64,000 nucleotides of DNA from Cytobacillus dafuensis (GTDB lineage Bacteria; Bacillota; Bacilli; Bacillales; Cytobacillaceae). The position numbers and the translations under genes are program-made. Positions 16,049-24,043 of the stretch are shown piece by piece; the stretch's first letter is position 1; every line of letters begins with the position of its first letter. Location: positions 972,001 through 1,036,000 of the forward strand of contig NZ_CP042593.1 of assembly GCF_007995155.1 (NCBI RefSeq). The letters run 5' to 3'. The notes below the pieces were generated by a model. The model did not search any database. It saw nothing but the letters and a program-made list of their open reading frames with translations, and had not been told where the DNA came from.

Positions 16049-17596
16049 ATGATGGAAGAAAAAACGACTCGTCTTGAATTATTAAAGCAGGGAGCAGTTG
16101 TTTGTGTCGCACTGGCTGCTGGAGGACTAGTACCTATAAATGTATTAGGGAAGGATACAAAAAAAACGGCAAAATCCTCACCAACTAGCTTTAAGTATGA
16201 CGAACTATTCGACGTCATCGTTGTAGGAAGTGGGTTGTCTGGTACAGTTGCCGCCATTACTGCCGCGGAAAAAGGGAATAAGGTATTAATGGTCGAGAAA
16301 ATGGATTTCCTAGGGGGAAGTTCAATCAATCAAAATTTCAATCTTGCTTGTCCAGAAAGTAAGGAACAAAAACAAAAAGGCATAAAAGACAGTCATGAAA
16401 CTATGGATAAGGATATCCAAAAAATTGCCGAGAACTATGGAAATCCTGAATTAGTAATGAAGATGATCAAAAATAGTATTGATTTTTATACCTTGTTGGA
16501 AAAGGTCGGTATTAAATTTGAACTGCTAAAGGATGTTAGAGGGCATTCTGTACCTCGGACGTTATGGCTAAGTAACGGAGGCAAACAAGTAATTGAAAAA
16601 TTGCATTCATATTTAAATGGTAAATGCAGCATTCGCAAACAGATTAAGGTTAATGAGGTTTTAATTGATGATAATGGGCGCGCTGTTGGTGTAAAGGTTC
16701 GAGAACATTATGTTTGTTCAAATGAGCATGATGATGATCTATTAAATAAAACAGGGGTAGAAAAAGTTTACGGAGCTAGAAAAGGCGTTATTTTGGCAAA
16801 TGGTGGCTTTGCTTTTGATAAGACATTTATTTCAGGAGAAGCAAAATATTTCGGTGGGTTATCAGAAATGTCTATTTCCGCCCATCGTGGAGCGACAGCT
16901 GGTTTGTTGAAATCAATGATTTTAAAAGGAGCTCATCCTGTTAATACATCGTTATACCATTTCGCCTATCCTTTGTATGAGCGTGATTTTTATTATGGAT
17001 TAATGGTTGATGCAGCAGGTGAAAGATTAGCGGACGAGGGCAATCCAAGTAAATTTGGACGCATTGCTTATAAATCAAAAAATAAAAATGAAGGAAAAGC
17101 ACCAGTATGTCTATTTGATCAAACAGGATTTGATTTAATATCTGACAAGCAAAAAAGAGACGCAGCGACACAGACTGGAACCATTAAAAAGTTTGATTCA
17201 ATTGAGCAGCTGAGCAATGAATTTAAGCTCCCGTTAGCTACAGTGCAGAAAACAATTTCTGAATATCATAGCACAATTGATGCTAAAAAAGATGAGAAGT
17301 TTATGAAAATGCTTGACCAATTAAACGGTGCAGCCATAAAGAAAGCCCCATTTTATGCAATAAAAGTCGAACCTGAGCTTAATTATACGACGGGTGGTCT
17401 CAGAATTGATAAAAAAGCTCGTGTGCTTAGAATCGCTGACGAAACGCCATTTAAAGGCCTATTTGCTGCAGGGGAAGTAACAGGTGGAATCCATGGTGCG
17501 CAAATATTAGAGGGACTTAACACGCTTGATTGTGGTGTGTATGGCATAATCGCAGGCGAACAGGCTTCTAAAATGGAAGCAATCGATCTTGGTTAA
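16049..17596 (+). CDS. Fumarate-reductase-like FAD flavoprotein (flavocytochrome c flavin domain), substrate unknown
   Basis: The FAD_binding_2 fold is clear: VIVVGSGLSGTVAAITAAEKGNK (about 50-72), a central capping domain, and C-terminal GLFAAGEVTGGIHGA. The N-terminus has a hydrophobic stretch after TTRLELLKQ, which resembles a Tat signal with TR in place of RR. Against Shewanella flavocytochrome c, compared from memory, key residues differ: the acid-catalyst Arg position reads GNPS (Pro333), the substrate His region reads NYTTGG, and the C-terminal Arg is lost (GAQILEG). It is therefore unlikely to reduce fumarate. ATG 16049 lies 8 bases after AGAGGAG. The tetraheme cytochrome gene follows after 16 bases, giving an obvious electron donor. 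Confidence 0.88.
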   Translation: MMEEKTTRLELLKQGAVVCVALAAGGLVPINVLGKDTKKTAKSSPTSFKYDELFDVIVVGSGLSGTVAAITAAEKGNKVLMVEKMDFLGGSSINQNFNLACPESKEQKQKGIKDSHETMDKDIQKIAENYGNPELVMKMIKNSIDFYTLLEKVGIKFELLKDVRGHSVPRTLWLSNGGKQVIEKLHSYLNGKCSIRKQIKVNEVLIDDNGRAVGVKVREHYVCSNEHDDDLLNKTGVEKVYGARKGVILANGGFAFDKTFISGEAKYFGGLSEMSISAHRGATAGLLKSMILKGAHPVNTSLYHFAYPLYERDFYYGLMVDAAGERLADEGNPSKFGRIAYKSKNKNEGKAPVCLFDQTGFDLISDKQKRDAATQTGTIKKFDSIEQLSNEFKLPLATVQKTISEYHSTIDAKKDEKFMKMLDQLNGAAIKKAPFYAIKVEPELNYTTGGLRIDKKARVLRIADETPFKGLFAAGEVTGGIHGAQILEGLNTLDCGVYGIIAGEQASKMEAIDLG

Positions 17597-17612
17597 GTAG
17601 GGAGGGACAAAC

Positions 17613-18071
17613 ATGAAAAAATTATTAATTGCACTAGGCGTCGTAATGATTGCCGGTATTGCCTTTTTAATAGAGGGTATGAATACAGATGAAAGTAGCA
17701 AAAAAACTGATGTTAAAATGCCTGAAACAATTTTATCAGCAGCTGAACTTATGGATCTTAAAGCAGATTATCCTTCAAATAATGAGCAACATGAAAAATT
17801 AGGGTTTGATTGTGTCACTTGCCATGGTGATTTTAAAGATCCGAATGAAGTTCCCCCTATGGAAAATGAACAGTGTTTTACTTGCCATGGTGATTCTAAA
17901 AAAGTGGCAGAACGCACATCGTTTTTGGATGAAAATGAAGTGAATCCACATGATGGATTTCACCACAAGGAAGATTTAGATTGCGCTACTTGCCATCGCG
18001 AACATAAACCATCGACAAACTATTGTGCAAACTGCCATGATACAAAAGTTTGGATGAAAGATACTCCGTAA
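17613..18071 (+). CDS. Membrane-anchored tetraheme cytochrome c (cytochrome c3-like)
   Basis: Four heme-binding CXXCH motifs occur in 152 residues (CVTCH, CFTCH, CATCH, CANCH) with extra His residues for bis-His ligation. A single N-terminal hydrophobic helix (about 3-20) anchors it outside the membrane. This is the arrangement of the N-terminal domain of Shewanella-type flavocytochrome c, here as a separate protein. It should shuttle electrons from the NapC-like quinol dehydrogenase downstream to one or both flavoproteins. GGGAGGG precedes the ATG. Multiheme c-type cytochromes of this class are uncommon in Bacillaceae. Confidence 0.93.
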   Translation: MKKLLIALGVVMIAGIAFLIEGMNTDESSKKTDVKMPETILSAAELMDLKADYPSNNEQHEKLGFDCVTCHGDFKDPNEVPPMENEQCFTCHGDSKKVAERTSFLDENEVNPHDGFHHKEDLDCATCHREHKPSTNYCANCHDTKVWMKDTP

Positions 18072-18090
18072 GGAAAGGTGGTCAAAGAAA

Positions 18091-18690
18091 ATGAATGAGA
18101 AAAAAGGATTAAACATAAAGCGTTTTTTTAAAGGAAAAGCGGGTCTCTATACAACGATGCTCGTTACCTCATTTGCAACCATTTTATTTGCTTTCCTGTT
18201 TACTGAGGTCATTCATGCAACAGGAGATGTGAAATTTTGCAGCAGCTGTCATGAAATGGGAAAGTTTGTTGAAACATATGAACGTGATACGCATGGTGGA
18301 GCTAACGCAGTTGGTGTGAAGGCAGATTGTACTACATGCCACTTACCACAGGATTCATCAGTTGATTATGTGGCAGCAAAAGTTGTTTCAGGTACAAAAG
18401 AGGTTGTTAAGCACCTCACTGGAAATTACTCTGAAAAAGAATACTATGAAAATCGTAAAAATAGAGAAGAATTTGTCTATTCTAGTGGCTGTATCTCCTG
18501 CCACCAAGAAATAGAAAGCGGTAATTTAAAAACAGATAATGAGAAGGCAAAGAAAATGCACACTTATTATTTAAGCAAAAAAGGAACGGATACAAAGATA
18601 GAGTGCGTATCCTGCCATACAGATGTAGGTCATAACGGGGAATTACGCCATGAATTAATTGATATGGACACCTACCCAAATGAGGAATAG
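18091..18690 (+). CDS. NapC/NirT-family tetraheme cytochrome c, quinol dehydrogenase
   Basis: One N-terminal membrane helix (about 18-40) is followed by four CXXCH motifs (CSSCH, CTTCH, CISCH, CVSCH). The first reads CSSCHEM, the Met placement typical of the NapC/NirT/CymA/NrfH family. Members take electrons from menaquinol at the outer membrane face and pass them to a terminal reductase. At 199 residues it is family-sized. It lies between the small tetraheme cytochrome and the second flavoprotein, 19 and 14 bases apart, so the four genes form one electron chain: quinol, NapC-like, tetraheme, flavoprotein. Confidence 0.94.
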   Translation: MNEKKGLNIKRFFKGKAGLYTTMLVTSFATILFAFLFTEVIHATGDVKFCSSCHEMGKFVETYERDTHGGANAVGVKADCTTCHLPQDSSVDYVAAKVVSGTKEVVKHLTGNYSEKEYYENRKNREEFVYSSGCISCHQEIESGNLKTDNEKAKKMHTYYLSKKGTDTKIECVSCHTDVGHNGELRHELIDMDTYPNEE

Positions 18691-18704
18691 AAGGAGGAAT
18701 AACG

Positions 18705-20234
18705 ATGGATCGTCGTACCTTTTTAAAAGCTAGTGCTATGTCTGCAACAGCCACTGCTCTCTCAGTTTCTAGTTTTGCACCTTTAGTCGATGCTGAGGAA
18801 AACACAGATGTGAAGTTTGATGAAGTATTTGATGTAATAGTTGTCGGAAGTGGTATCGCTGGAACGACTTCAGCGATCACTGCTGCTGAACATGGAAATA
18901 AAGTGCTTGTTGTTGATAAGATGAACATTTTTGGTGGAACTTCACTTGTTAGCGGGTTGAATTTTTCTTGTGTCGGAAGTGATGAACAAAAGGCACAAGG
19001 TATAAAAGATAGTCCAGAGCTGATGGCTGAAGATATGAGAAAAGTATCAGATGATTATGGTGATCCAGAATTGGCTCTTACGGTTGCAAGAACGACGGAA
19101 CGATTCTATCATTTTTTAAAGGACAGAGGGATTGTGTTCAAGCAGTTCAAACAGCTTGGCGGACATTCCGTTGCTAGGGCTGTTTGGGCAGGGGGCGGAG
19201 CATATGTCATTAGACCTTTGCATGATTATATTCAAAAAAATCTTTCAGACAGGCTTACGATGCGTAAACGCTGCAAGGTAGACGACATTGTATTTAAAGA
19301 TGGACGTGCGATTGGGCTTAAAGTACGGGAAAATTACTATTTCAACTTTGATGATCCTGAGCATGATGATGAGACGAATAAAACGGGTAAGGTGAAATAT
19401 ATTGGTGCCCGGAAAGGAATTGTCTTCGCAAGTGGAGGCTATTGTCGCGACAAAAAGCTATTAGGAGCTGAGTCAGATATTCTTGCAGGGACGAATAGTG
19501 ATGCGAATCCTGGTGCTCGTTCTGGAACATTAAAAATGCTAATGAAGCATGGTGCACAAGCCGTGAACTTATCTTTATTCCGATTAGCGTACCCAATCCC
19601 AACAGAGGATTTAATGTGGGGAATGCTTATCAATCCAGAAGGCAAACGCTTCGTTAATGAGTTTGGAAATCGTAATACGATTGGGATGACGATTCTAAAA
19701 GAAAAGAAAAAATTTGATGGAAAAGCACCATTATTAATATATGACCAAACAGGTGCAGATAATTTCCATGATAAACAGAGATTCACACTGAGTATGGAAG
19801 CGAAAAATGGATATGAAGGAACGATGTATAAATTAGATACGCTTGAAGAAGTAGCGAAATTCTTTGAATACGAACCGAAAATATTGAAGAAGGCAGTCGA
19901 TGATTATAATGCTGCGATTGATAGCGGGGTAGACAAAGAGTTTGGAAAGGACTTTACGCAAATGAATGGAGCAGCATTGAAGAAAGCTCCTTTCTATGCA
20001 ATGCGCTTGACACCAAAATGTACGTATACACCTGGTGGAGTAAGAATTACGAAAGAAGCACAAATGATTAATAGTCAAACTGGCGAGTTGTTTGAAGGAT
20101 TGTTTGCTGCGGGAGAAGTAACTGGTGGAGTTCATGGAGCGATGCGGTTAACAGCATGCTCAATGCCGGACTGCGGTTCGTTTGGTCTCATTTCTGGAGA
20201 TAATGTTTCAGCGATGAAGCCAATAGATCTATAG
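18705..20234 (+). CDS. Tat-exported fumarate-reductase-like FAD flavoprotein, substrate unknown
   Basis: The N-terminus MDRRTFLK is a twin-arginine motif, with a hydrophobic stretch and likely cleavage after VDA near residue 30. The FAD_binding_2 fold follows (VIVVGSGIAGTTSAITAAEHG) and ends with GLFAAGEVTGGVHGAMR. Compared from memory with flavocytochrome c fumarate reductase, the acid-catalyst Arg (R323, in NEFGNRN) and the C-terminal carboxylate-binding Arg (R481) are kept. The substrate His is replaced by Thr-Tyr (T440-Y441). This suggests reduction of another unsaturated carboxylate. It is a clear paralogue of the product at 16049. AAGGAGGAA lies just ahead of the ATG, and a terminator follows. 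Confidence 0.91.
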   Translation: MDRRTFLKASAMSATATALSVSSFAPLVDAEENTDVKFDEVFDVIVVGSGIAGTTSAITAAEHGNKVLVVDKMNIFGGTSLVSGLNFSCVGSDEQKAQGIKDSPELMAEDMRKVSDDYGDPELALTVARTTERFYHFLKDRGIVFKQFKQLGGHSVARAVWAGGGAYVIRPLHDYIQKNLSDRLTMRKRCKVDDIVFKDGRAIGLKVRENYYFNFDDPEHDDETNKTGKVKYIGARKGIVFASGGYCRDKKLLGAESDILAGTNSDANPGARSGTLKMLMKHGAQAVNLSLFRLAYPIPTEDLMWGMLINPEGKRFVNEFGNRNTIGMTILKEKKKFDGKAPLLIYDQTGADNFHDKQRFTLSMEAKNGYEGTMYKLDTLEEVAKFFEYEPKILKKAVDDYNAAIDSGVDKEFGKDFTQMNGAALKKAPFYAMRLTPKCTYTPGGVRITKEAQMINSQTGELFEGLFAAGEVTGGVHGAMRLTACSMPDCGSFGLISGDNVSAMKPIDL

Positions 20235-20248
20235 ATGAATAGAAAAGA

Positions 20249-20281
20249 AGCTGTCCGGCGAGTGGACAGCTCCTTTCTTTT
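20249..20281 (+). terminator. Terminator of the flavoprotein-cytochrome operon
   Basis: AGCTGTCC (20249-20256) pairs with GGACAGCT (20264-20271), followed by a T-rich tail. Confidence 0.88.
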
Positions 20282-20282
20282 T

Positions 20283-20404
20283 AATAACTTTCAATATATG
20301 TTTGGACTAATTGCACCTGTACTGGCTGCAGGAAACACAATTGTTTATAAGCCATCTGAAGTGACTCTCCTTACCCCTACAAAGCTCTTTGAAATTTTAA
20401 AGGA
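20283..20404 (+). pseudogene. Aldehyde dehydrogenase fragment
   Basis: In the frame starting at 20283 the translation contains LAAGNTIVYKPSEVT and LFEILKE, the conserved cofactor-binding stretch of aldehyde dehydrogenases (Lys of KPSE). Only about 40 codons survive, with no start, no catalytic Cys region and no ribosome binding site. It is a relic, not a functional gene. Confidence 0.75.
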
Positions 20405-20572
20405 AACATTACCTTCTTTACCTTCTATATTATCTGGTTGGCTTCGCGTTTTAATAGCATAAGCTTTTCAACATTAGGGATGGTTTGCTACATCATAGTA
20501 CTCGCTTTAATTGCTATCATCATTCAAATAGGCGGCGAAAAAATTGCAGTTTATGATAAAAGAAAATCATAA
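20391..20572 (+). pseudogene. C-terminal fragment of a membrane transporter
   Basis: In the +2 shifted frame an open stretch runs to TAA at 20570-20572. It reads as a membrane-protein tail: an aromatic hydrophobic run, WLASRFNSISFSTLG, a second hydrophobic run and a basic end (GGEKIAVYDKRKS). There is no start codon with a binding site. It adjoins the aldehyde dehydrogenase fragment in another frame, as though a deletion had fused two genes. I cannot name the transporter family. Confidence 0.55.
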
Positions 20573-20692
20573 GTTAGTATTATGACAATATTGTAAGATT
20601 TTCCTCTACCCTTGTAATCTAATTCACTTTCTCGAAATGTCAAACTTCATTAAGATTTGATACAGAAATGCGAGTTTAGGAGAGTGATTAGA

Positions 20693-21901
20693 TTGAACAC
20701 ATTGCAGCCGGTGGAACAGAATAAACGCATTCAGATTGTGGATGTGCTGAGGGGGATTGCCATTTTAGGAATATTGTTAGTGAATATGGCACACTTTAGT
20801 TATCCTGATGTATATTTATCGATGGTTGGAAAGGAAAACTTTTTTACCGAACAATGGAATACTGCTGATCATATTGTTCGTGTGCTTTTGGATATTTTTA
20901 TCCAAATGAAATTTATATTGCTGTTTTCTTTATTATTTGGCTTCGGCATGGTTGTGATGATGGAACGGGCCATAGAAAAAAACAGAAGATTCGTACCCGT
21001 CTATATTCGTAGATTGCTGGCCTTGCTTCTATTCGGAGCGATACATGCCTTTCTTATTTGGGATGGCGATATTTTAATGGATTATGCCTTACTTGGCTTT
21101 GTTCTGCTGCTTTTTAGGAAGGCTAAGGCAAGGACATTAGTGATTTGGGCTATTCTTTTTTACACACTGTTTGCTTTACCTTTTGTATTATCAAGTTTCG
21201 GTTCAGCTGCACAGCCTGGGATGGAAGAGTGGCAACAATCAATGGAGGGGGAGGCAAAGCAAGCATTAGAGGTGTATGGGAATGGAAGCTTCATGGACAT
21301 TGCTGAGCAGCGTATACATGATCGCATGATGTATATGTCAATGAATGGCATGCTTTCAGGTCCACTTTTATATTTTTATTCTTCGCTGCCATACTTTAGT
21401 ATGTTCTTAGTCGGAGCGGCCATGGCGAAAGCAAGAATTCTACATAAGCCTGAAGAGAAACGTAAAGTTTTAAAGCAAATATGGATATTAGGATTCATGA
21501 TCGGTGTGCCTGCAAATCTTTTATTTGGTTTAAAAGGTCAGGAAATCTGTATTTTAATTGGTGCTCCATTCATGATGCTTTTTTATATAACATCGATTAC
21601 CTATTTGTTTAATAAAACTCGGATGAAAAAACTATTGCTCCCATTTTCAGCTGTTGGAAAAACAGCCTTTACGAATTATCTTATGCAATCAATAATTGGA
21701 ACCTTGATTTTTTATAACTATGGTTTTGGTTTATATGGAAAGGTGAATCCATTTAACGGGTTTCTGCTAACAATCGGAATTTTTGCCATTCAGATGGTAA
21801 TCAGCCATTTTTGGGTTAAATGCTTTGCATTCGGACCATTTGAATGGATTTGGCGTATGATAACCTATTTAAAACCACAACCTTTTCTAAAAAAATTATA
21901 G
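20693..21901 (+). CDS. DUF418 family membrane protein
   Basis: The ~402-residue polytopic protein begins with RIQIVDVLRGIAILGILLVNM, the hallmark of the YeiB/YxaH group. It has about nine hydrophobic segments and ends in the DUF418 domain (AVGKTAFTNYLMQSIIGTLIFYNYGFGLYG, then FGPFEWIWRMITY). The function of the family is unknown; a distant relation to membrane acyltransferases has been proposed. Start choice: TTG at 20693 lies 9 bases after AGGAG; the in-frame upstream ATG at 20657 has no site. It is monocistronic. Confidence 0.88.
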   Translation: MNTLQPVEQNKRIQIVDVLRGIAILGILLVNMAHFSYPDVYLSMVGKENFFTEQWNTADHIVRVLLDIFIQMKFILLFSLLFGFGMVVMMERAIEKNRRFVPVYIRRLLALLLFGAIHAFLIWDGDILMDYALLGFVLLLFRKAKARTLVIWAILFYTLFALPFVLSSFGSAAQPGMEEWQQSMEGEAKQALEVYGNGSFMDIAEQRIHDRMMYMSMNGMLSGPLLYFYSSLPYFSMFLVGAAMAKARILHKPEEKRKVLKQIWILGFMIGVPANLLFGLKGQEICILIGAPFMMLFYITSITYLFNKTRMKKLLLPFSAVGKTAFTNYLMQSIIGTLIFYNYGFGLYGKVNPFNGFLLTIGIFAIQMVISHFWVKCFAFGPFEWIWRMITYLKPQPFLKKL

Positions 21902-21912
21902 TCTTGGAGTAT

Positions 21913-21938
21913 AGCTCGCCAATTTGGCGAGTTTTTTC
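21913..21938 (+). terminator. Terminator of the DUF418 gene
   Basis: CTCGCC and GGCGAG form a stem around AATTT (extendable by G-U and A-T pairs), followed by TTTTTT. Confidence 0.88.
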
Positions 21939-22000
21939 AGCTTCTATATCTTTTGTATTGTAAAATAATAATAGTCAGGCTGAAAGGAGTATCAAAAAGT

Positions 22001-22699
22001 ATGTATAAAATTTATGTTGTGGAAGATGATCGCAAAATGGCTTCGATTATTTGTCAATATTTTAAGAAGTATGGCTATGATGCACATTATGCTGAGGATT
22101 TTGATTGTGTTAAGCAAGAGTTTATTCAATATCGGCCTGATCTTGTTATATTAGATATCAATCTGCCTTCCTTTGATGGCTTTTATTGGTGCAGACAAAT
22201 CCGTGGATTATCGAATATACCTATCATCTTTTTATCAGCTCGCTCAGGAGAGATGGATCAAGTATTTGCCATTGAAAACGGTGGAGATGACTATATCACG
22301 AAACCATTTCATCTTGAGGTTCTTCTCGCGAAAGTGAAGGGTGTCATCCGCAGAACTTATGGAGATTATGCGATTCCATCAGATCATAATGTCTTTGAAA
22401 TGGATGGACTATTCTTATATCGAGATAAAAATATCATTGAATATAATGGAGAAAAAACGGAGTGCAGCCCAAAGGAGTTTCGCCTGCTTGATTGTTTAGC
22501 GAAGAAAGCTGATAAAATTGTTTCAAGAGATAAGCTTTTGGAAGCTATTTGGGATGAAATCGATCTTGTGGATGACAATACGTTAAATGTAAATATTAGA
22601 AGAGCTCGTAAAAGGCTTGATGAAATAGGGATTCACGATGCGATTCAAACGATGCGCGGACAAGGATATATGTTGAAAAAAAGCTGGAGGCGGCCATAA
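22001..22699 (+). CDS. Bce-type OmpR-family response regulator
   Basis: The receiver domain has VVEDD, phospho-acceptor Asp in VILDINLPSFDG and the TKPF lysine. The winged-helix domain (about 130-230) ends in IQTMRGQGYMLK. Length and neighbours place it in the BceR/YxdJ/PsdR group, which switches on peptide-antibiotic ABC transporters. ATG 22001 lies 11 bases after AAAGGAG; upstream in-frame codons have no site. Its stop overlaps the kinase start by one base. The likely target is the TGACA-N4-TGTCA site at 23939, ahead of the ABC genes. Confidence 0.92.
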   Translation: MYKIYVVEDDRKMASIICQYFKKYGYDAHYAEDFDCVKQEFIQYRPDLVILDINLPSFDGFYWCRQIRGLSNIPIIFLSARSGEMDQVFAIENGGDDYITKPFHLEVLLAKVKGVIRRTYGDYAIPSDHNVFEMDGLFLYRDKNIIEYNGEKTECSPKEFRLLDCLAKKADKIVSRDKLLEAIWDEIDLVDDNTLNVNIRRARKRLDEIGIHDAIQTMRGQGYMLKKSWRRP

Positions 22700-23766
22700 T
22701 GAGCTTTTTTCAATTTTTATTCGATAGGTTCGCCTATGTGATTGTTTACTTTATTACTATCATTCTCGTTCTGCTAGTCGTCAAGCTAGGATTGTTCGAA
22801 AGTGGAGTATCTATTTCTACTAGTAATCTTTTTTATATCGGCCTTTTATCTATTGTCTTGCTTTTGATTTATTTGTTTATAGATTACTTAAGACAGAGAC
22901 CTTTTTATGTTGGACTAAACAATGCTTCAAAAGAAGCCGACCTTCAATCATTTTTAAAAATGACAGCAGTAACGCGAGAACAGCAAGTGTTTAAACAGCT
23001 TTGTGAAGAGGCTTATCAAGATTATGCTGAGAAGTTGTATGTGTATGAGGAACAGCAAAAGCAAAACTATTATTTTACGAATCGGTGGACACATCAAATG
23101 AAGACACCTTTGTCAGTTATTCGTCTCATGCTTGAGGAAGAAGAGGAATGGACAAAGGAAGAGCTATTAGAGCAAATTGATGAAGAAACATTGAAGCTGC
23201 AAGATGGATTACAAATGATGCTTTCAACTATTCGCATGCAAAAATTCGAGCTTGATTTTTCTGTTGAAAAAATTGAACTGCTATCGTTTATTCGCTCTAT
23301 TTTGCATGATAAACGTAAAACCTTTATACGCTATCGTATTTTTCCAAAGCTTGAAACAGATTATGAGGAAATGATGATTGAGTCTGATAAAAAATGGCTG
23401 ACCTTTGTATTGGAACAATTATTACATAATGCATTAAAGTATTCACATGGGAATAAGAGCGAAGACTCTAAGTATATAAAAATAGCAATAGAGTTAACTG
23501 AAAATAAAATTAAGCTGACAATCACAGACAAAGGCATCGGAATCAAACGGGAGGACCTCCCTAGAGTATTTGATCCTTTTTTTACAGGGGAAAATGGCCG
23601 AAGGCTGCAGGAGTCAACGGGAATGGGGCTTTATTTAGCGAAACGGATTTGTGATCAATTACATCATCCGATTATGCTTCATTCAGTTGAAAATGAAGGG
23701 ACAGTGGTTGAGCTTCATTTTCAACAATCATTTGATTATTATGAGTTTGCACGTGATGAAAGGTGA
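22699..23766 (+). CDS. Bce-type intramembrane-sensing histidine kinase
   Basis: Two membrane helices close together at the N-terminus (about 10-30 and 40-62) leave almost no outside loop, the intramembrane-sensing layout of BceS. Phospho-acceptor His lies in WTHQMKTPLSVI; the ATPase domain shows LLHNALKYS, DKGIGIKREDLPRVFDPF and STGMGLYLAKRI. Kinases of this group do not sense the drug themselves; they read the activity of the partner ABC transporter. The 355-residue length is normal. It is translationally coupled to the regulator. Confidence 0.92.
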   Translation: MSFFQFLFDRFAYVIVYFITIILVLLVVKLGLFESGVSISTSNLFYIGLLSIVLLLIYLFIDYLRQRPFYVGLNNASKEADLQSFLKMTAVTREQQVFKQLCEEAYQDYAEKLYVYEEQQKQNYYFTNRWTHQMKTPLSVIRLMLEEEEEWTKEELLEQIDEETLKLQDGLQMMLSTIRMQKFELDFSVEKIELLSFIRSILHDKRKTFIRYRIFPKLETDYEEMMIESDKKWLTFVLEQLLHNALKYSHGNKSEDSKYIKIAIELTENKIKLTITDKGIGIKREDLPRVFDPFFTGENGRRLQESTGMGLYLAKRICDQLHHPIMLHSVENEGTVVELHFQQSFDYYEFARDER

Positions 23767-23810
23767 CAAGATTATCATCTCAGAGGGTAAACAAAGTATA
23801 TTACCTTTTC

Positions 23811-23934
23811 AGGCTGATTGAAAACGCTTGTCTTTCAAGGCACGAAGCCTTACGAGGAGCGGAGTTACCGTGGATGGGTAATGAGCACCGCAGGAAGGTG
23901 AGTAACGAAGAAAGCGAGCGTTTGACAACAGCCT
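23811..23934. repeat. Intergenic element with inverted ends (MITE-like)
   Basis: The left end AGGCTGATTGAAAACGCT is mirrored imperfectly by the right end AGCGTTTGACAACAGCCT. Between them is a GC-richer segment (GGAGTTACCGTGGATGGGTAA) that I recall as a frequent Bacillus intergenic repeat. It sits between the kinase stop and the Bce operator. No open frame of note. Confidence 0.65.
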
Positions 23935-23938
23935 AAGA

Positions 23939-23952
23939 TGACAAGATTGTCA
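23939..23952. promoter_or_regulatory. Bce-type response-regulator operator
   Basis: TGACA-AGAT-TGTCA fits the TNACA-N4-TGTNA dyad known for BceR-like regulators; the symmetry extends to GATGACA...TGTCATC. It lies about 90 bases before the ABC ATPase start. A degenerate copy, TGACAAGATTATCA, lies at 23764-23777 on the other side of the repeat element. Confidence 0.75.
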
Positions 23953-24043
23953 TCTTTCTCTCTTTCTTTGTCATGTTTATCGATAGTGACAAGACTATTT
24001 TTTGTTTAAATTAGACTTAATGATATGACAAGGGGGATGGAAC

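Noticed and set aside
23818..23831. cre-like TGAAAACGCTTGTC at the left end of the intergenic element
   Set aside because: The right half of the cre consensus is not met and the sequence is explained by the repeat's own end.
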